Origin: Gammaproteobacteria bacterium
Lineage (GTDB): Bacteria; Pseudomonadota; Gammaproteobacteria; Xanthomonadales; Rhodanobacteraceae
Direction: 5' to 3'
NCBI GenBank assembly: GCA_004295005.1
Contig: SHNG01000022.1
Location: forward strand, 1-41,744
DNA: 41,744 nt
Part shown: one piece after another, positions 14,601 to 22,723 of the stretch
Position numbering within the stretch: the stretch's first letter is position 1
How the letters are laid out: each line of letters starts with the position of its first letter
Translations under genes and position numbers: made by a program
Notes under the pieces: generated by a model
Databases searched by the model: none
Told to the model about the DNA's origin: nothing
Seen by the model: the letters and a program-made list of their open reading frames with translations, nothing else

Positions 14601-15620
14601 ATGCGCACCTTGAAACTGATTGTCCTGTTGCTTTTGCTTGGCGTCGGCCCGCATGCCATTGCGGCGACTGTTTATTGTGTCAACACGGTGGAGACCCTTC
14701 AGGCCGCGCTGACCACCGCGGAAAGCAACGGTGATGACGACTACATCAACGTGCACTGGGGTGTCTATTCGCTGAGCAGTGAACTGCTGCACAGCTCCAG
14801 CGAGAATCGCAATCTCAGCATACAAGGTGGCTGGGATGACGGCTGCAACTCCATTATTGGAGAGTCCCTCCTCCATGGCAACGACACGGTCAGGCCCCTG
14901 TCGATCTTCGTCACGGGTGGCAGCGTTGCCATCCGGCGCATGTACTTTGCCCACGGCTTCACCAATGGCGCAGGCGGCGGTCTGCAGGTGGTCGGCACCA
15001 GCGCCCTTATCATCCTCGACAAGAACCGCTTCACCGACAACCGCAGCCTGGGCCCTGCGGGCGCGGCCCAGGTTTCCACGGGCACCGGTCGCTTGTTTGC
15101 GGTCGGCAACCTGGTTTGGCAGAACCGGGGCGGCAGTATTGGCGGCCTGAACCTCGGTGCCGGTGGCGAGAGTGTGGTGCTCAACAACACGATCTTTTCC
15201 AACATCACCGATTCGGCGAGCGCTCCCGGTGGCTTGCTCGTGCAGGGCAGCGGCAGCTTCGATGTAGCCAACAACATCATCTGGAACAATGCACCCCCAG
15301 GCGGAGCCGATTTTCGTGGCAATGCGCCGCATGGTCGTCGCAACAACGACATCGGCTTCATCGCCAGCGCCACGCCGCCCGACTATGTGACCGACGAGCT
15401 TTCCGTTGATCCGATGTTTGCGTCGTGCACCCTGTTCTGCGTTGACCTGGACCTGGACCCCGCCTCACCGCTGGTTGATGCGGGCAATGACGAAGCCTGG
15501 GCCGACTTCAATCCCGGCGAGCTGGATCTGCTGTATCGCCCGCGCTTTGCGGGTGCGCATGTGGACATCGGTGCTTACGAAAACAATGACCTTTTGTTTG
15601 CGGATGGCTTTGATCCCTGA
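14601..15620 (+). CDS. Secreted choice-of-anchor-Q / beta-helix protein
   Basis: A 339-residue exported protein; signal peptide MRTLKLIVLLLLLGVGPHAIAA. The ATG at 14601 has GGAG six bases upstream. The body consists of repeating beta-helix rungs (for example SIQGGWDDGCNS, RRMYFAHGFTNGAGGGLQVVG and LNNTIFSNITDS). It ends with the choice-of-anchor-Q-type pattern ASPLVDAGND...GAHVDIGAYE. The last residues are LLFADGFDP, a short aromatic/glycine tail seen on many secreted proteins of Lysobacterales and possibly a sorting or processing tag. Two cysteine pairs may form disulphides. It probably acts at the cell surface or outside the cell; no polysaccharide-lyase catalytic site is recognisable. Confidence 0.8.
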   Translation: MRTLKLIVLLLLLGVGPHAIAATVYCVNTVETLQAALTTAESNGDDDYINVHWGVYSLSSELLHSSSENRNLSIQGGWDDGCNSIIGESLLHGNDTVRPLSIFVTGGSVAIRRMYFAHGFTNGAGGGLQVVGTSALIILDKNRFTDNRSLGPAGAAQVSTGTGRLFAVGNLVWQNRGGSIGGLNLGAGGESVVLNNTIFSNITDSASAPGGLLVQGSGSFDVANNIIWNNAPPGGADFRGNAPHGRRNNDIGFIASATPPDYVTDELSVDPMFASCTLFCVDLDLDPASPLVDAGNDEAWADFNPGELDLLYRPRFAGAHVDIGAYENNDLLFADGFDP

Positions 15621-15641
15621 AGGCTGGGAGCCTGCATCTGT

Positions 15642-16706
15642 TTATTCGGCGTGCGGGCCAAGCTGCTTCAGCATGCGCTCGGCAATGTAATCCTCGGTCC
15701 AACTGCGCAGACTCAAATCACGGATGAATCCGCAGTGGCCACCGGCCGGGGCGATATCGAGTTCGACGCAGTCCGGCAGCTGCAGCGCGCGGAATTGGGC
15801 AACCGGGATCACCGGATCATCCGCTGCGGTGAGGATGGTGGTCGGTACACGCAAGCCGGCCAGTCGATCACCGGCAACGCAGTAGCCGTCGAAGTAGGCA
15901 TCCAGCGAAGCGAAGTCCGTGTGCCTGAGCACCATGGCGCGGGTCATCTCGCGCAGGTTTCCGCGCAAGTCCTCGGCCGAAAATAACTGCGGCTGCGGGA
16001 ATGCACGCTGCTTGCGGGCCAGTGAGCGTCGCCACCTGCGCAGGAAATAGGCCTCGTAGAACCAAGGCGCGCGTTCGATCGCGTTCATGGCATCGGCCGG
16101 ACTGATGGCCGGACACACCGCCAGCGCGTAACGCAGGGGAATGCCCGCTGCCTCGGCACGCAGGGCCACGCGCAAGGCAAAGTTTCCGCCCAGCGAGAAT
16201 CCGGCGATGGCCAGCGGCAGGCGTTCATGCTTGCGCGAGATGGCGCGCACGGCACCGACCACTTCATCGATGCGACAGGAATGGAACAGTTGCGCATTGA
16301 GGTGATGGGTTTCGCCGTGATCACGAAAGTTGAGGCGAAACACGTCGAAGCCTTCAGCCAGCAGGCGTGATCCAGTGTGCAGGAGATAGCTCGATTGCAC
16401 GCTGCCTTCCCAGCCGTGCAACAACACCACCAGGCCGCGGGCACGGGCCAGGCGGTGCTGCGGCGTGTGCACACCGAGCAAGCGCACGCCCTGGCCACAA
16501 TCGAGTAGATGTTCGCTTGCGCCATGCTCCAGTGCCGCCAGGCGTGAACCATGCAGCAGGCGTCGCACGCCACTGGAGGCCAGCACCGATTGCAGGTGCG
16601 GGTTGCGCAGCCAGCGTGGCGGCAGGAAATCGCCTGCCTTTAGGGCAGCTCGCGCTTGCGCGACAGGTGTCGATGCAGCCGCCTTGGATGCACCGGGGCG
16701 ACTCAT
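15642..16706 (-). CDS. YheT-family alpha/beta hydrolase
   Basis: A 354-residue alpha/beta-fold hydrolase of the YheT/ABHD1-3 type (COG0429). The oxyanion region is VVLLHGWEGS. The nucleophile elbow is GFSLGGN, and the acid and histidine are in TAADDPVIP and AGGHCGF. The N-terminal PPRWLRNPHLQSVLAS motif is characteristic of the family. The bacterial substrate is unsettled; eukaryotic relatives hydrolyse phospholipids or acylglycerols. Its ATG overlaps the stop of the PlsC-like gene by 4 bp, suggesting a coupled lipid-metabolism pair. No signal peptide. Confidence 0.88.
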   Translation of the reverse strand: MSRPGASKAAASTPVAQARAALKAGDFLPPRWLRNPHLQSVLASSGVRRLLHGSRLAALEHGASEHLLDCGQGVRLLGVHTPQHRLARARGLVVLLHGWEGSVQSSYLLHTGSRLLAEGFDVFRLNFRDHGETHHLNAQLFHSCRIDEVVGAVRAISRKHERLPLAIAGFSLGGNFALRVALRAEAAGIPLRYALAVCPAISPADAMNAIERAPWFYEAYFLRRWRRSLARKQRAFPQPQLFSAEDLRGNLREMTRAMVLRHTDFASLDAYFDGYCVAGDRLAGLRVPTTILTAADDPVIPVAQFRALQLPDCVELDIAPAGGHCGFIRDLSLRSWTEDYIAERMLKQLGPHAE

Positions 16707-17509
16707 GGATCGCCGTAACCGAGGGTGTCCACGATACGGGCACGGCTTTGCTCGGCCATGCGCCGGCGTGCATCGGGGGCGGGTTCCACTACTTCAAGGA
16801 AATGCACTTCGGCATCCATGGCCGGATTGCCGAGCACGCGCAGCAGGTTGACGAAGAAGGGTTCCTTCGGCGCAAAGGGCATGGAAAGATCCTGGCGTCC
16901 GTTGCGTCCGTAGCGCAGTGCCACCGGTTGTACCGGCACCCCGGCATCCAGCGCAGCCTGGAAGATGCGCGCATGGAAGGTGCGCACCGTGTCACCGCGC
17001 CCCGTGCCGCCTTCCGGAAAAATGCCAACGGCGAGGCCATCGCGCAGTCGATCCGTGGCCTGGGCAACGACATTGGCCATCGAATCGTTGCTTCCGCGCC
17101 GGTGATAGATGGTGCCGCCGCGCGTGGCCAGCCAGCCCACCACGGGCCAGCGTTCGATTTCGCTCTTGGCCACGAATGAGATCGCGCGCTGGCTGTGCAT
17201 GAGTTCGATGTCCAGCCAAGAAAGGTGGTTCGCCACATACATGACGGCGCCCTGCTGCGCCTTGCCGAACACGCGGATGCGGAAACCAAACAGGCGCACG
17301 AAAGTGCCCGACCACCAACTGGTCATGAAGTGGCCAAGGCGGACTTTGCCCACCGGAATACTTGCCAGCGGTGGTGACAGCGCAAGCACCGTCACCGGCA
17401 GGCCAACGAAAACATGGAGCAACACGAAGGGCGTGCGTACGAGGTAGCGCAGCGGTCGCCAGGCGTCCTTGCGCGGCATGGTCTCGGGGCTGTCAGCGGT
17501 GGAATTCAT
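16703..17509 (-). CDS. 1-acyl-sn-glycerol-3-phosphate acyltransferase-like protein (PlsC family)
   Basis: A 268-residue membrane-associated acyltransferase. It has a hydrophobic N-terminal segment (FVLLHVFVGLPVTVLALSPPL), the HX4D motif in NHLSWLD (His95, Asp100) and the acceptor-binding FPEGGT at 164-169. The family moves an acyl chain to the 2-position of lysophosphatidate, though some members act on ornithine or other lipids. The first in-frame ATG at 17509 is used; an alternative ATG lies 10 codons inside. It is followed, with a 4-bp overlap, by the YheT-like hydrolase gene. Upstream lies a 472-bp intergenic repeat region. Confidence 0.88.
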   Translation of the reverse strand: MNSTADSPETMPRKDAWRPLRYLVRTPFVLLHVFVGLPVTVLALSPPLASIPVGKVRLGHFMTSWWSGTFVRLFGFRIRVFGKAQQGAVMYVANHLSWLDIELMHSQRAISFVAKSEIERWPVVGWLATRGGTIYHRRGSNDSMANVVAQATDRLRDGLAVGIFPEGGTGRGDTVRTFHARIFQAALDAGVPVQPVALRYGRNGRQDLSMPFAPKEPFFVNLLRVLGNPAMDAEVHFLEVVEPAPDARRRMAEQSRARIVDTLGYGDP

Positions 17510-17653
17510 TGGCGCGTTATCGTACCGGAAAAGGATCGGGCGACTGGACAGGGGCTTGCATGATCAAGCGACGCAATGGACTGATTGCACTAACCCTGAT
17601 GCATCTCCAGCGCCTGCCTCAATGTCGAACGAAAGCCCGCAGGTTCGCGGCAC

Positions 17654-17955
17654 GCAGGTCTGCTCAAGGCCCGCAGGGACGGAGCCGACAATGGGTGGCG
17701 CGAGATCCTTGTGATTGCAGGATTCTCGTTTGCGTCGGCTCCACGGCTGCGCCGCTTGAGCCGACCTACAGTTTCGCGGCGGGTAGGTCGGCTCAAGGCC
17801 CGTAGGGACGGAGCCGACAAGGTGTGGCGCAATCCTGTAGGTCGGGTTTCAACCCGACGCTTTTGCATTTGGACATCGATCTGCGGCGCAACCCCGAAGT
17901 TCGGGTTTTACTCGACGCGTTCGCAGTGCGTGGCGGTGTCGGGCTGAAGCCCGAC
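17654..17955. repeat. Intergenic palindromic repeat region (472-bp gap 17510-17981)
   Basis: The gap between the PlsC-like and SrkA genes has no believable gene. A ~48-bp element starts at 17654 and again at 17783 (GTAGGTCGGCTCAAGG core, then CGTAGGGACGGAGCCGACA). An inverted, partly diverged version lies near 17738-17773. Two perfect hairpins follow, GTCGGGTTTCAACCCGAC at 17841-17858 and GTCGGGCTGAAGCCCGAC at 17938-17955. These resemble REP-like dispersed palindromes but have a different core from the 93-bp, 78-bp and 82-bp arrays elsewhere in the window. 17510-17653 holds nothing recognisable. Confidence 0.8.
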
Positions 17956-17981
17956 CCACAACCACACGGCCAACTCCGCGT

Positions 17982-18929
17982 TCAGTTCAGGCGATCCAGC
18001 GCTTCGGCGAGATCGTTGCAGTGTTCTTCCCACCAACGTGGCTCACCAACCTGGGCAAATGCGCGCGGGAATGCGGGATCGCTCCATCGCCGCGCCACCC
18101 AACCCGCCCAGTGTACCTGGCGCATGATGCGCAGGGGTTCGATCAGGGCCAGCTCGCCATGATCGAAATCGCGGAACTCGGCATAGCCTTCGAGCACGCT
18201 GTCCAGCGCTTGCGATGAAGGCGCCAGCATCCACAGGTCCTGGACCGCCGGGCCCATGCGCGCATCATCCAGATCCACGAAATGCGGTCCGGAATCTGTC
18301 CACAGCACATTGCCGCGATGACAATCACCGTGCAATCGGATATGCCGCACGGGCGCGCAATCGGCCAATCGCATGTCGATCCGTTCCGCCAGCGCATCAA
18401 CCAGGCTTCGATAGCGTGAATGCAGGTGTGCCGGCAGCAGCACCGAACCAAGCACCTCGCGGGACGGATCACGCAGGAAGGTCTGCACATCGATGCGGCC
18501 ACGCTGGGTAAACGTGCCGCGTGATCCAACGCCGTGGATGCGCGCGAGCAGGCGACCCATCCATTCCAGGTTTTGTTTCGACTCCAGCTCCGGCTCGCGG
18601 CCACCCTGGCGCGGATACAGGCTGTAACGAAATCCATCGAGCGCAAACAGGCTGCGCCCATCGATCAGCAGCGGCGCCACCACCGGCAATTCGGCTGCGG
18701 CAAGTTCCATGGCAAAGGCATGTTCCTCGGCAATGGCCGCGTCGCTCCATCTCCCCGGCCGATAGAACTTCGCCACCAGCGGCGCTGCCCCTTCGATGCC
18801 GACCTGGTAGACGCGGTTTTCGTAACTGCCCAGCGCCAGCATGCGCCCATCCGGTTCGAAGCCGGCCTCGGCCACGGCATCCAGGATCAGGTCCGGATCG
18901 AGCCCCGCATACGGCGCATCGTGTTCCAA
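17982..18929 (-). CDS. srkA: Stress response kinase SrkA (YihE/RdoA)
   Basis: A 315-residue aminoglycoside-phosphotransferase-fold Ser/Thr protein kinase. The catalytic loop is HGDCHRGN (residues 200-207, Asp202) and the metal-binding motif is DLDD (219-222). The conserved YENRVYQVG and LVAKFYRPGRW (Lys in strand 3) are also present. Length is close to the E. coli protein (328). In enterobacteria SrkA protects from stress-induced cell death and is linked to the Cpx response. The start is a TTG at 18929, one base after the thioesterase stop; this tight junction suggests translational coupling. The adjacent thioesterase is not the usual partner (dsbA in enterobacteria). Confidence 0.9.
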   Translation of the reverse strand: MEHDAPYAGLDPDLILDAVAEAGFEPDGRMLALGSYENRVYQVGIEGAAPLVAKFYRPGRWSDAAIAEEHAFAMELAAAELPVVAPLLIDGRSLFALDGFRYSLYPRQGGREPELESKQNLEWMGRLLARIHGVGSRGTFTQRGRIDVQTFLRDPSREVLGSVLLPAHLHSRYRSLVDALAERIDMRLADCAPVRHIRLHGDCHRGNVLWTDSGPHFVDLDDARMGPAVQDLWMLAPSSQALDSVLEGYAEFRDFDHGELALIEPLRIMRQVHWAGWVARRWSDPAFPRAFAQVGEPRWWEEHCNDLAEALDRLN

Positions 18930-18930
18930 T

Positions 18931-19371
18931 TCACACGGCCTTGGGCGAGCGCCGCGGTACCACCGCCATGGTCAGGCGCGAGATGCAGGTCAAGTGCTGC
19001 TGTTCATCCTCGATGCGGATTTCCCAGACCTGGGTCGAGCGTCCCAGGTGAATTGGCCGTGCCGTTCCGCTTACCAGGCCGCTGGTTACCGCGCGCACAT
19101 GGTTGGCGTTGATGTCGAGCCCTACCGCCATTTCCGAGTCCGAGTCGAGGACCAGATTGGCGCCCAGGCTGCCCAGAGACTCGGCCAGCGCCACCGAAGC
19201 TCCGCCGTGCAGCAAGCCATACGGCTGAAAGGTGCGCGCATCCACCGGCATGGTCCCGCGCAACCAGTCATCACCGATTTCGGTGACGCGCATGCCCAGG
19301 TGTTCGATCAAGGTATTGCTGTTCCAGGCGTTGATGCGATCCAGATCGACCGATTGCTTCCAGATGGCCAC
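18931..19371 (-). CDS. Hotdog-fold acyl-CoA thioesterase (YdiI/MenI-like)
   Basis: A 146-residue hotdog thioesterase very close in pattern to E. coli YdiI: IGDDWLRGTMPVDARTFQPYG, LLHGGASVALAESLGS (catalytic Glu in LAES), VGLDINANHVRAV and HLGRSTQVWEIRIED. It hydrolyses acyl-CoA thioesters; in menaquinone producers the substrate is 1,4-dihydroxy-2-naphthoyl-CoA. Lysobacterales generally use ubiquinone, so another aromatic or fatty acyl-CoA is more likely here. A GTG at 19371 is the start, with GGAGG six bases upstream. The downstream srkA start follows the stop by one base. Confidence 0.9.
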   Translation of the reverse strand: MAIWKQSVDLDRINAWNSNTLIEHLGMRVTEIGDDWLRGTMPVDARTFQPYGLLHGGASVALAESLGSLGANLVLDSDSEMAVGLDINANHVRAVTSGLVSGTARPIHLGRSTQVWEIRIEDEQQHLTCISRLTMAVVPRRSPKAV

Positions 19372-19473
19372 GACAAACCTCCGCTGAATACGCGCAGATG
19401 ATAGCAAGCGCATGGCCGGGCGATTCCGCCACAATGTCCCTGCTTGTCGAACGCCCGCCCGCGGAGATCTTCC

Positions 19474-20043
19474 ATGACTCGATATCGCCCGATCATTGCG
19501 CTGATCCTGCTGATGACCTGCACATCCGCCCAAGCCCTGCGTTGTGGCAATCGCGTGGTGGATGAGGGTGACCGCGACTTCCAGGTGCGCAAGCGCTGTG
19601 GCGAGCCGTTCTGGAGCGAATCCTGGTTCGGCGTCGACATCATTGGTCGGCATTCGCCGCTGGAGCGGCAACGCGAAATCGAATGGGTCGATTGGTACTA
19701 CAACTTCGGACCGAATGCGCTGATGCAGCGCCTGCGCTTTCGCGATGGCGTGCTCTATGCCGTGGAATCACTGGGCTATGGCGTGCGCTCGCTTGGCGAG
19801 AAATGCCGGCCAAACATGAATTTCATTGGCCTGAGCAGTGGCGAACTGGTGGCCCGCTGCGGAACACCCGGCTCGCGTCGCGATGCGCGTGAAAGCGTGG
19901 TGTTTCGTCCGTCGCGCGGCATCGAGGAATGGCGCGAACGCAATGTACAGGAGTGGGTCTACGACTTCGGCAGCAACCAGCTCAATCGCATCCTCTTGCT
20001 GATCGATGGCAAGGTGAGCCAGGCAGAAGCTGAGCCACGCTGA
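19474..20043 (+). CDS. DUF2845-family secreted protein
   Basis: A 189-residue exported protein; signal peptide MTRYRPIIALILLMTCTSAQA. The ATG at 19474 has GGAG seven bases upstream. Two copies of a small cysteine-containing module can be seen: LRCGNRVVDEGDRDFQVRKR followed by CGEPF, and a second with SSGELVARCGTPG. This is the DUF2845 pattern, thought to be a periplasmic small fold of unknown function. It is divergent from the thioesterase gene and convergent with hemY, with a palindromic repeat array at its 3' side. Confidence 0.82.
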   Translation: MTRYRPIIALILLMTCTSAQALRCGNRVVDEGDRDFQVRKRCGEPFWSESWFGVDIIGRHSPLERQREIEWVDWYYNFGPNALMQRLRFRDGVLYAVESLGYGVRSLGEKCRPNMNFIGLSSGELVARCGTPGSRRDARESVVFRPSRGIEEWRERNVQEWVYDFGSNQLNRILLLIDGKVSQAEAEPR

Positions 20044-20084
20044 CTGTCGGCTGGGGCAACGCGGGTACATACGCTCTTGCCTTT

Positions 20085-20296
20085 GTAGAGCGGAGCTTGC
20101 TCCGCTTTCGAAAGACCGCAGCCGAGCAAGCTCGGATCTACAAACGCCTCCCGATACCCGTTGTAGAGCGGAGCTTGCTCCGCTTTCGAAAGACCGCAGC
20201 CGACAAGCTCGGCTCTACAAACGCCTCCCGATTCCCGTTGTAGAGCGGAGCTTGCTCCGCTTTCGAAAGACCGCAGCCGAGCAAGCTCGGCTCTAC
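20085..20296. repeat. Three tandem ~78-bp palindromic repeats
   Basis: Units start at 20085, 20163 and 20240 (78 and 77 bp apart). They carry the same two hairpins as the array at 13399-13743 (AGCGGAGCTTGCTCCGCT, AGCCGAGCAAGCTCGGCT) but a different linker (TTTCGAAAGACCGC inside, CAAACGCCTCCCGAT between units). The second unit has lost one base in the second hairpin and the first has GGATCT in place of GGCTCT. The array fills the junction of two convergent genes, DUF2845 and hemY. Confidence 0.92.
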
Positions 20297-20343
20297 ATGC
20301 GAAGCAAACTTCGCCCCACGAGTTCGGCCGCTTGGTTTGCTGC

Positions 20344-21603
20344 TCAGCCGGTTCTCGGCAGGCGCGGTACGCCGTGCTGGTCGCGTTCCTCGACGATCAT
20401 GGCGTGGGTGTCGACGCGGGTGGATGACTTGCCCTGCAGCGCAAGCGGTGGCTTGCCGCGCTGGACCAGCAATGCATTGTTGTAGCAGCGCAGCGCATGG
20501 GCCTGGTCGCCGCTGCCCGCATAGCAATCGCCCAGCGCTTCCCAGGCGTTGAGGGAATTCTCGATTTCGACCGCACGTTCGAGGAACTGGATGCCCTTGC
20601 CCCAGAGCTTCTGGTCGCGGCACAGGCGACCCAGGGTGCACAACAGGTTGGGACTGTTCGGGGCAATCGACAGCCAGGCCTCGGCATTGCGCATGCGCGT
20701 GGCCAGTTCCGCCGGACCCAGCTCACCGTAGGCCAGCGCCAATGATTCGTCCCATTCGCGACGCTGCGCGGATTCAATCTCGTCCATGGCAGCCAGCACT
20801 TGCCCGAACGAGGCGGCACGACGGGCAAAGGCGGCAATCATCTGCGGCTGCTTGCGCAGGTTGCGCGGTGCGGCGCTCCACAATCCGTTCAGTCGCGACT
20901 GCGATGCCGCGCTCTGCATGGCCAGCACATACACGCGTGTTTCCAGCGCTGCCTGGTTGGCACTTGAAAGCGATTGTGATTTGCCAAGACCCGGCAAGGT
21001 ATCCAGGGCCAATTGCGCATCGTTGCCGGCCAACGCCGCTTCGATCAGGCACACGCGAGCCACCGGCGGGAAGTTGGCATCGGCCATGCGCGGCTTGAGC
21101 AAGGCGAGTACGTCCGCCGGTCGCCCACGATCCAGCAGGAAGCGCGCGCGCAACGCGAGCGCCGCCGATCCCACATCAAGCGCAGCCTGGTCAAGGAACT
21201 CGGAAGCACGCGCATCTTCGCCACGCGCATGTGCGGCGCGCGCCATGGCGAGAAACGCCGGCCCACGAATGCCGGAGCGCTTGCTTGCCTTCATCAGCAG
21301 GCGTTCGGCATGTGCATTGCGGCCTTCCGCAAACGCAGCCAGGCCATTGGCCAGGTTTTCGCGCGCACGTTTGTCCTGCACGCGATTCCATGCACGCAAG
21401 GGCCAGCGCAGCAGGCGCCAGCCGAGGCTGATGACCGCCCAACCGAGAAGGATGGCGGCGAGCGCAAACACCAGGCTTGTCTCGATGGATGTTCCGCGCA
21501 CGCGGATCAGCACATAACCCGGGTCATCGGCCACCCATTGCCAACCCAACGCGGCGGCAACAGCAACCAGCAACAATACGAGGACGAGCATCCAGGTTTT
21601 CAT
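20344..21603 (-). CDS. hemY: HemY-like TPR membrane protein of the haem operon
   Basis: A 419-residue inner-membrane protein. Two N-terminal membrane segments (MKTWMLVLVLLLVAVAAALG, and around 45-65) carry the HemY_N pattern with DDPGYVLI and RGTSIETSLVFA. TPR-type helices follow (for example SPNLLCTLGRLCRDQKLWGK and LNAWEALGDCYAGSGDQAHA). In E. coli hemY is the last gene of hemCDXY; the protein is not protoporphyrinogen oxidase despite the shared name, and its exact role is unknown. The ATG at 21603 overlaps the hemX stop by 4 bp. The C-terminus lies next to a repeat array at a convergent junction. Confidence 0.88.
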   Translation of the reverse strand: MKTWMLVLVLLLVAVAAALGWQWVADDPGYVLIRVRGTSIETSLVFALAAILLGWAVISLGWRLLRWPLRAWNRVQDKRARENLANGLAAFAEGRNAHAERLLMKASKRSGIRGPAFLAMARAAHARGEDARASEFLDQAALDVGSAALALRARFLLDRGRPADVLALLKPRMADANFPPVARVCLIEAALAGNDAQLALDTLPGLGKSQSLSSANQAALETRVYVLAMQSAASQSRLNGLWSAAPRNLRKQPQMIAAFARRAASFGQVLAAMDEIESAQRREWDESLALAYGELGPAELATRMRNAEAWLSIAPNSPNLLCTLGRLCRDQKLWGKGIQFLERAVEIENSLNAWEALGDCYAGSGDQAHALRCYNNALLVQRGKPPLALQGKSSTRVDTHAMIVEERDQHGVPRLPRTG

Positions 21604-22676
21604 GGCGTGGCTCCCTGGTTCGGGATCGGTGCCGGTGTCGGTCGTGACAGGGCGCGCGTGGTGCGCAGGTTGCGCAATTCGCCTAGCGCGCTGCCAAGCT
21701 GCGGCAGCGCCGGTGCCATCGGCATGGCGGCCAGGCGATCAAGCGTTGCCGCGGTCGCCTGCACGCGCACATCGTCGGGATCGAAGGCATTGGCCACGCC
21801 GCCGCGCACGCGCGCGAGTGCGGCCTTGAATCCCGACTCATCGCGTGCCAGCAACATGGTTTCGGCGATGTGCACATCCACCGCAATCAGGCTGCGGTTC
21901 AACTCGTCATTGCGGGTGGAAAGCTGTGGCGCCGCGCTGTCGTCGTTGATGCGCACGAAGCGGGCCAATATCTCGCGCCAGCGGGAAAGCGGACGCTTGT
22001 CGGCGATGGGCGTGGCGATGGTCTTTTTCAGCGGCAAGGCATGCAGGCCAGCCGCGATCTCGACGAGATCATCCAGGCTGGCACGCACCTGCACCGGTTT
22101 GGCTTCTTCCAGTGCGCGCATTTCCGCGGCGATGGTTTGGCGCACATTGGCAAACAATGGATCTTCTGCCGCGGCCAGCGCGCTGTCGGCCAGGCGATAC
22201 GCCGCCAGCGCACCGTTGGCATCACGAAACAGTGCAAGCCGTTCACCGGCCAATTGCAGGATGAACTCGGCTTCATCGAGGGCCATCGCATCGCGATGTC
22301 CGAGATGTTGCTCGGCGAGATTGGCAACGGCATCTTCCAGTGCGCGCGAACGCTCGTTGTAGGCCAGCAATTCCTCGCGGATGCCCTGGTTGATGGCTTT
22401 GGCATCGGCATCGCGGCTGCGCAGGCTGTCCAGATCGCGGCGCAATTGCTCGTTGCTGCGGGTGATCTGATCCAGCCGGGTTTCCAGCGCGCGAGTCTGC
22501 TCGGATCCCTGCTCGCGCAGTTGCCGTTGCAGCCACCAGCCAAGGGCAACGAGGACGGCCAGCAGCACAAGCAGCCAGATCATGCCGGTTCGACGAGAAG
22601 GCGTGCCCGCATTTCCCTGCCTGCCAGGTTCCCGCGAGGCTGGAGCGGACCGCGCTGCCGGAGTTTCGGTTTCCAT
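21600..22676 (-). CDS. hemX: HemX-like membrane protein
   Basis: A 358-residue protein with a short cytoplasmic N-terminus (ETETPAARSAPASREPGRQG), one membrane span (MIWLLVLLAVLVALGWWL) and a long helical/coiled periplasmic part (LREQGSEQTRALETRLDQIT...). This matches the HemX family, often misannotated as uroporphyrinogen-III C-methyltransferase; the SAM-binding enzyme domain is absent. It sits between hemD and hemY, about 47 bp after hemD. The ATG at 22676 is used; another lies 9 bp upstream, and neither has a clear ribosome-binding site. Probably involved in haem-pathway organisation at the membrane, though the function is unproven. Confidence 0.87.
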   Translation of the reverse strand: METETPAARSAPASREPGRQGNAGTPSRRTGMIWLLVLLAVLVALGWWLQRQLREQGSEQTRALETRLDQITRSNEQLRRDLDSLRSRDADAKAINQGIREELLAYNERSRALEDAVANLAEQHLGHRDAMALDEAEFILQLAGERLALFRDANGALAAYRLADSALAAAEDPLFANVRQTIAAEMRALEEAKPVQVRASLDDLVEIAAGLHALPLKKTIATPIADKRPLSRWREILARFVRINDDSAAPQLSTRNDELNRSLIAVDVHIAETMLLARDESGFKAALARVRGGVANAFDPDDVRVQATAATLDRLAAMPMAPALPQLGSALGELRNLRTTRALSRPTPAPIPNQGATP

Positions 22677-22723
22677 GTTGCACATGCTAGCCGAAGACGT
22701 TGTTGGACGGCAGCGAAAAATTG

